Assembly: GCA_903912445.1 (NCBI GenBank)
Contig: CAIWHP010000168.1
Location: 1-47,879, forward strand
From: an uncultured Lentisphaerota bacterium
Lineage (GTDB): Bacteria > Verrucomicrobiota > Kiritimatiellia > CAIQIC01
Direction of reading: 5' to 3'
DNA: 47,879 nt
In this document: positions 46,165 to 47,879 of the stretch, one piece after another
Numbering within the stretch: position 1 is the stretch's first letter
How the letters are laid out: each line of letters begins with the position of its first letter
The notes under the pieces: generated by a model
Seen by the model: the letters and a program-made list of their open reading frames with translations, nothing else
Told to the model about the DNA's origin: nothing
Databases searched by the model: none
Position numbers and translations under genes: made by a program

Positions 46165-47879
46165 ATGAACCGCATGTGTCTATTAACCGTGATTCTGTTC
46201 ATATCTGGCCAATGCGTCGGACAATTGAGCGGCGTGAACAGTTGGCAGCCGAACAAACAGAAAGGACGTGATAGGGTGTATCATCCTGAGCCAATTATAT
46301 TCGTCCACGGGATTAATGACAACGACAGCACATGGGGAAATCGCGGTATCCTAAATTTATCTTGGGCTGCTATCCCGGGCTTGAAAGATGCATTTGCTCA
46401 GTACGATCTACCCAACGGAGCGCAGAATCATATTGGTGAAATTGAAAGGCTCAATTCACGTCAGGAGGCGTATCTTCACACCTTCAATTATGGCAACTAT
46501 GTAGAACCCAACAACCCGTACAACAAACAGTCCTTTGAGCATATTGAATGGAACGCATGGGGAGATGACACGAGAAGTCGTTTATTCACTAATCAATTTC
46601 TCAAGGCAAATACGGGTGCGAACCGGATAGCTTTTTTCGGATCCGACAAGTATGCCCTAGTTAATCACCTGCCGGATAACGATTACATTCAACGACCACC
46701 CGCGGATGATCGGGAGACGTTAGACACACGGATCTCTAATATTCGTAATGCGTATATTATATTCACAAATACACCCAACATCGTTCTCGTCGCGCACTCA
46801 ATGGGTGGGTTGTTGTCACATTACTACCTATGCAAGTGTGCTGAGATCTCACAGGATTCAGGCGTACGGCGACTGGTCACACTATCCTCGCCGCATCATG
46901 GTTCTTTCGTGGCAAATTATATTTATTACTACAATGTCATAGATGGAGAAGGTCTCCATATTTGTAATGGAGGTAAATTTCGGCAAGCACTCAAAGCCCC
47001 TGGTATCCTTACGCTCCAATCACATAATACGACTGGATATGGCTTGTATGCTAAGGCTGGAGCCGTGGAGAATCTGACCGTAAATTATTCTGCAGCCAAT
47101 GATAAACTATCATACATTAACGGATTGCAGAAGTATTTTAAAACTCAGGAGATTCCCTTGATTGAATATGTCTTCAACAGTTATGTGCTTCCGACTGTGA
47201 GCGGGTATAGGGCGTTTTGGTTGTTCCATTCAGCATGGGTGGCAGATCGGCCATCAGATGGGCTCGTGCCGCTGTGGAGCGCTGCTGGGAAAAAAAGTCA
47301 TAACGATCCATCCATTTTCTATAGCTGCCAGAATCCACCTGTTGATCCGGTTGTTTATGGCCCATGGAAGGGCATTTCACATAGCGATTCCGCCGTGGAT
47401 CCGGTATCTCTTCTGAAATCTCTCTTCGGCGTCCCCTATCAGTGGCCTGATGCAAATTCGCCTAGCCAACACCCCGCACTACCCAAACAACCTGACTATG
47501 CCAAGACCTACGACGAGAATCAGTCCTTCAGTAAATATTTCAGATACCCCACTAATATCGCAGGAACATCTTCCGATGAACCGGGCATTGGTCAGATTAT
47601 TGTGCTGTGCCAATGTGCCCAGCCTAATCCGCTTGTTGTCTCTACCTTGGACACGTGGAGCAACGAAAGCATGATCTACCCCGAAAACACTCTCACCGCT
47701 GTATCTGATTTGGCAGACCACCAGATCATAGGCGATGTCAGCGCGTGCGTGCGCCTAATCGGCACTATCGGCGCGAAAAATCACACTCGCAATCCTATAG
47801 CCGAAGCATACGATATTGATGGTATGCAAGCCTGCTACTGGGCGCAAGATGGCAATGAATATTTGCCGGCCAGTTTGGC
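46165..47879 (+). CDS. lipase-like alpha/beta hydrolase, partial at window edge
   Basis: The frame is open from ATG at 46165 to the window end (571 residues so far). A signal peptide (MCLLTVILFISGQCVG) is followed by PEPIIFVHGINDND (oxyanion loop). The nucleophile is Ser212 in VLVAHSMGGLLSHYY, with a plausible Asp365 (DGLVPLW) and His406 (GISHSDSAVDP). This is the triad order of PGAP1/triacylglycerol lipase-type hydrolases. An additional C-terminal domain begins after about residue 430 and is cut. It starts 4 bp after the PD40 gene and shares its AT-rich composition, so the last genes appear to be one transcription unit. Confidence 0.8.
   Translation, partial: MNRMCLLTVILFISGQCVGQLSGVNSWQPNKQKGRDRVYHPEPIIFVHGINDNDSTWGNRGILNLSWAAIPGLKDAFAQYDLPNGAQNHIGEIERLNSRQEAYLHTFNYGNYVEPNNPYNKQSFEHIEWNAWGDDTRSRLFTNQFLKANTGANRIAFFGSDKYALVNHLPDNDYIQRPPADDRETLDTRISNIRNAYIIFTNTPNIVLVAHSMGGLLSHYYLCKCAEISQDSGVRRLVTLSSPHHGSFVANYIYYYNVIDGEGLHICNGGKFRQALKAPGILTLQSHNTTGYGLYAKAGAVENLTVNYSAANDKLSYINGLQKYFKTQEIPLIEYVFNSYVLPTVSGYRAFWLFHSAWVADRPSDGLVPLWSAAGKKSHNDPSIFYSCQNPPVDPVVYGPWKGISHSDSAVDPVSLLKSLFGVPYQWPDANSPSQHPALPKQPDYAKTYDENQSFSKYFRYPTNIAGTSSDEPGIGQIIVLCQCAQPNPLVVSTLDTWSNESMIYPENTLTAVSDLADHQIIGDVSACVRLIGTIGAKNHTRNPIAEAYDIDGMQACYWAQDGNEYLPASL

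Overview
The window is GC-rich bacterial chromosome. The gene mix (TAT-signal FAD oxidoreductases, BNR sialidases, a ThuA protein, FG-GAP/VCBS propellers, a PEP-CTERM protein, a QGQLK/calcium-repeat secreted protein, RecD2, many short intergenic palindromes) points to the PVC group, most likely Kiritimatiellota or Verrucomicrobiota. This is inferred from gene families; there is no rRNA or other phylogenetic marker here. No tRNA, rRNA or CRISPR array was seen.

Left part (1-9011): a partial minus-strand gene, an ABC-2 permease without its ATPase, then a same-strand run of a large membrane-anchored SPFH protein, a small membrane protein, HflC-like and HflK-like SPFH proteins, a P1B metal-transporting ATPase and an ApbE flavin transferase. 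It looks like a membrane quality-control and metal-transport unit.

Middle part (9082-20376): a secreted or periplasmic glycan-handling cluster. It holds an FG-GAP propeller protein, a BNR sialidase-like protein sharing a ~130-residue module with it, two TAT-exported FAD oxidoreductases, a two-propeller sialidase-like protein and two metallophosphoesterases. Then come an uncharacterised membrane/coiled-coil pair (20663-24170), recD2, a WbuC-type cupin, a ThuA protein, a predicted (alpha/alpha)6 glycosidase, a small membrane protein and a CBM-bearing clan GH-A glycosidase. A GT39-like glycosyltransferase fused to a discoidin-like domain is convergent with the last.

Right part (35200-47879): a more mosaic region. 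It has an orphan excisionase-like DNA-binding protein, a methyltransferase, a 2 kb island with a decayed IS91-like transposase and a PEP-CTERM gene between two copies of a 41-bp repeat, arnD and a HAD phosphatase. Last is a plus-strand run of secreted proteins: a tail-fibre-like 82-residue repeat protein, a QGQLK/Ca-repeat/LolA-like fusion, a PD40 propeller and a lipase-like hydrolase cut by the window edge. Base composition becomes AT-richer from about 44330, inside one ORF.

The most striking non-coding signal is a 15-19 bp palindrome (consensus TTCCAANNNTTGGAA) found four times as a pair with a centre-to-centre spacing of 31-32 bp and several times singly. REP/BIME-like hairpins and degenerate low-complexity spacers fill most of the remaining gaps.
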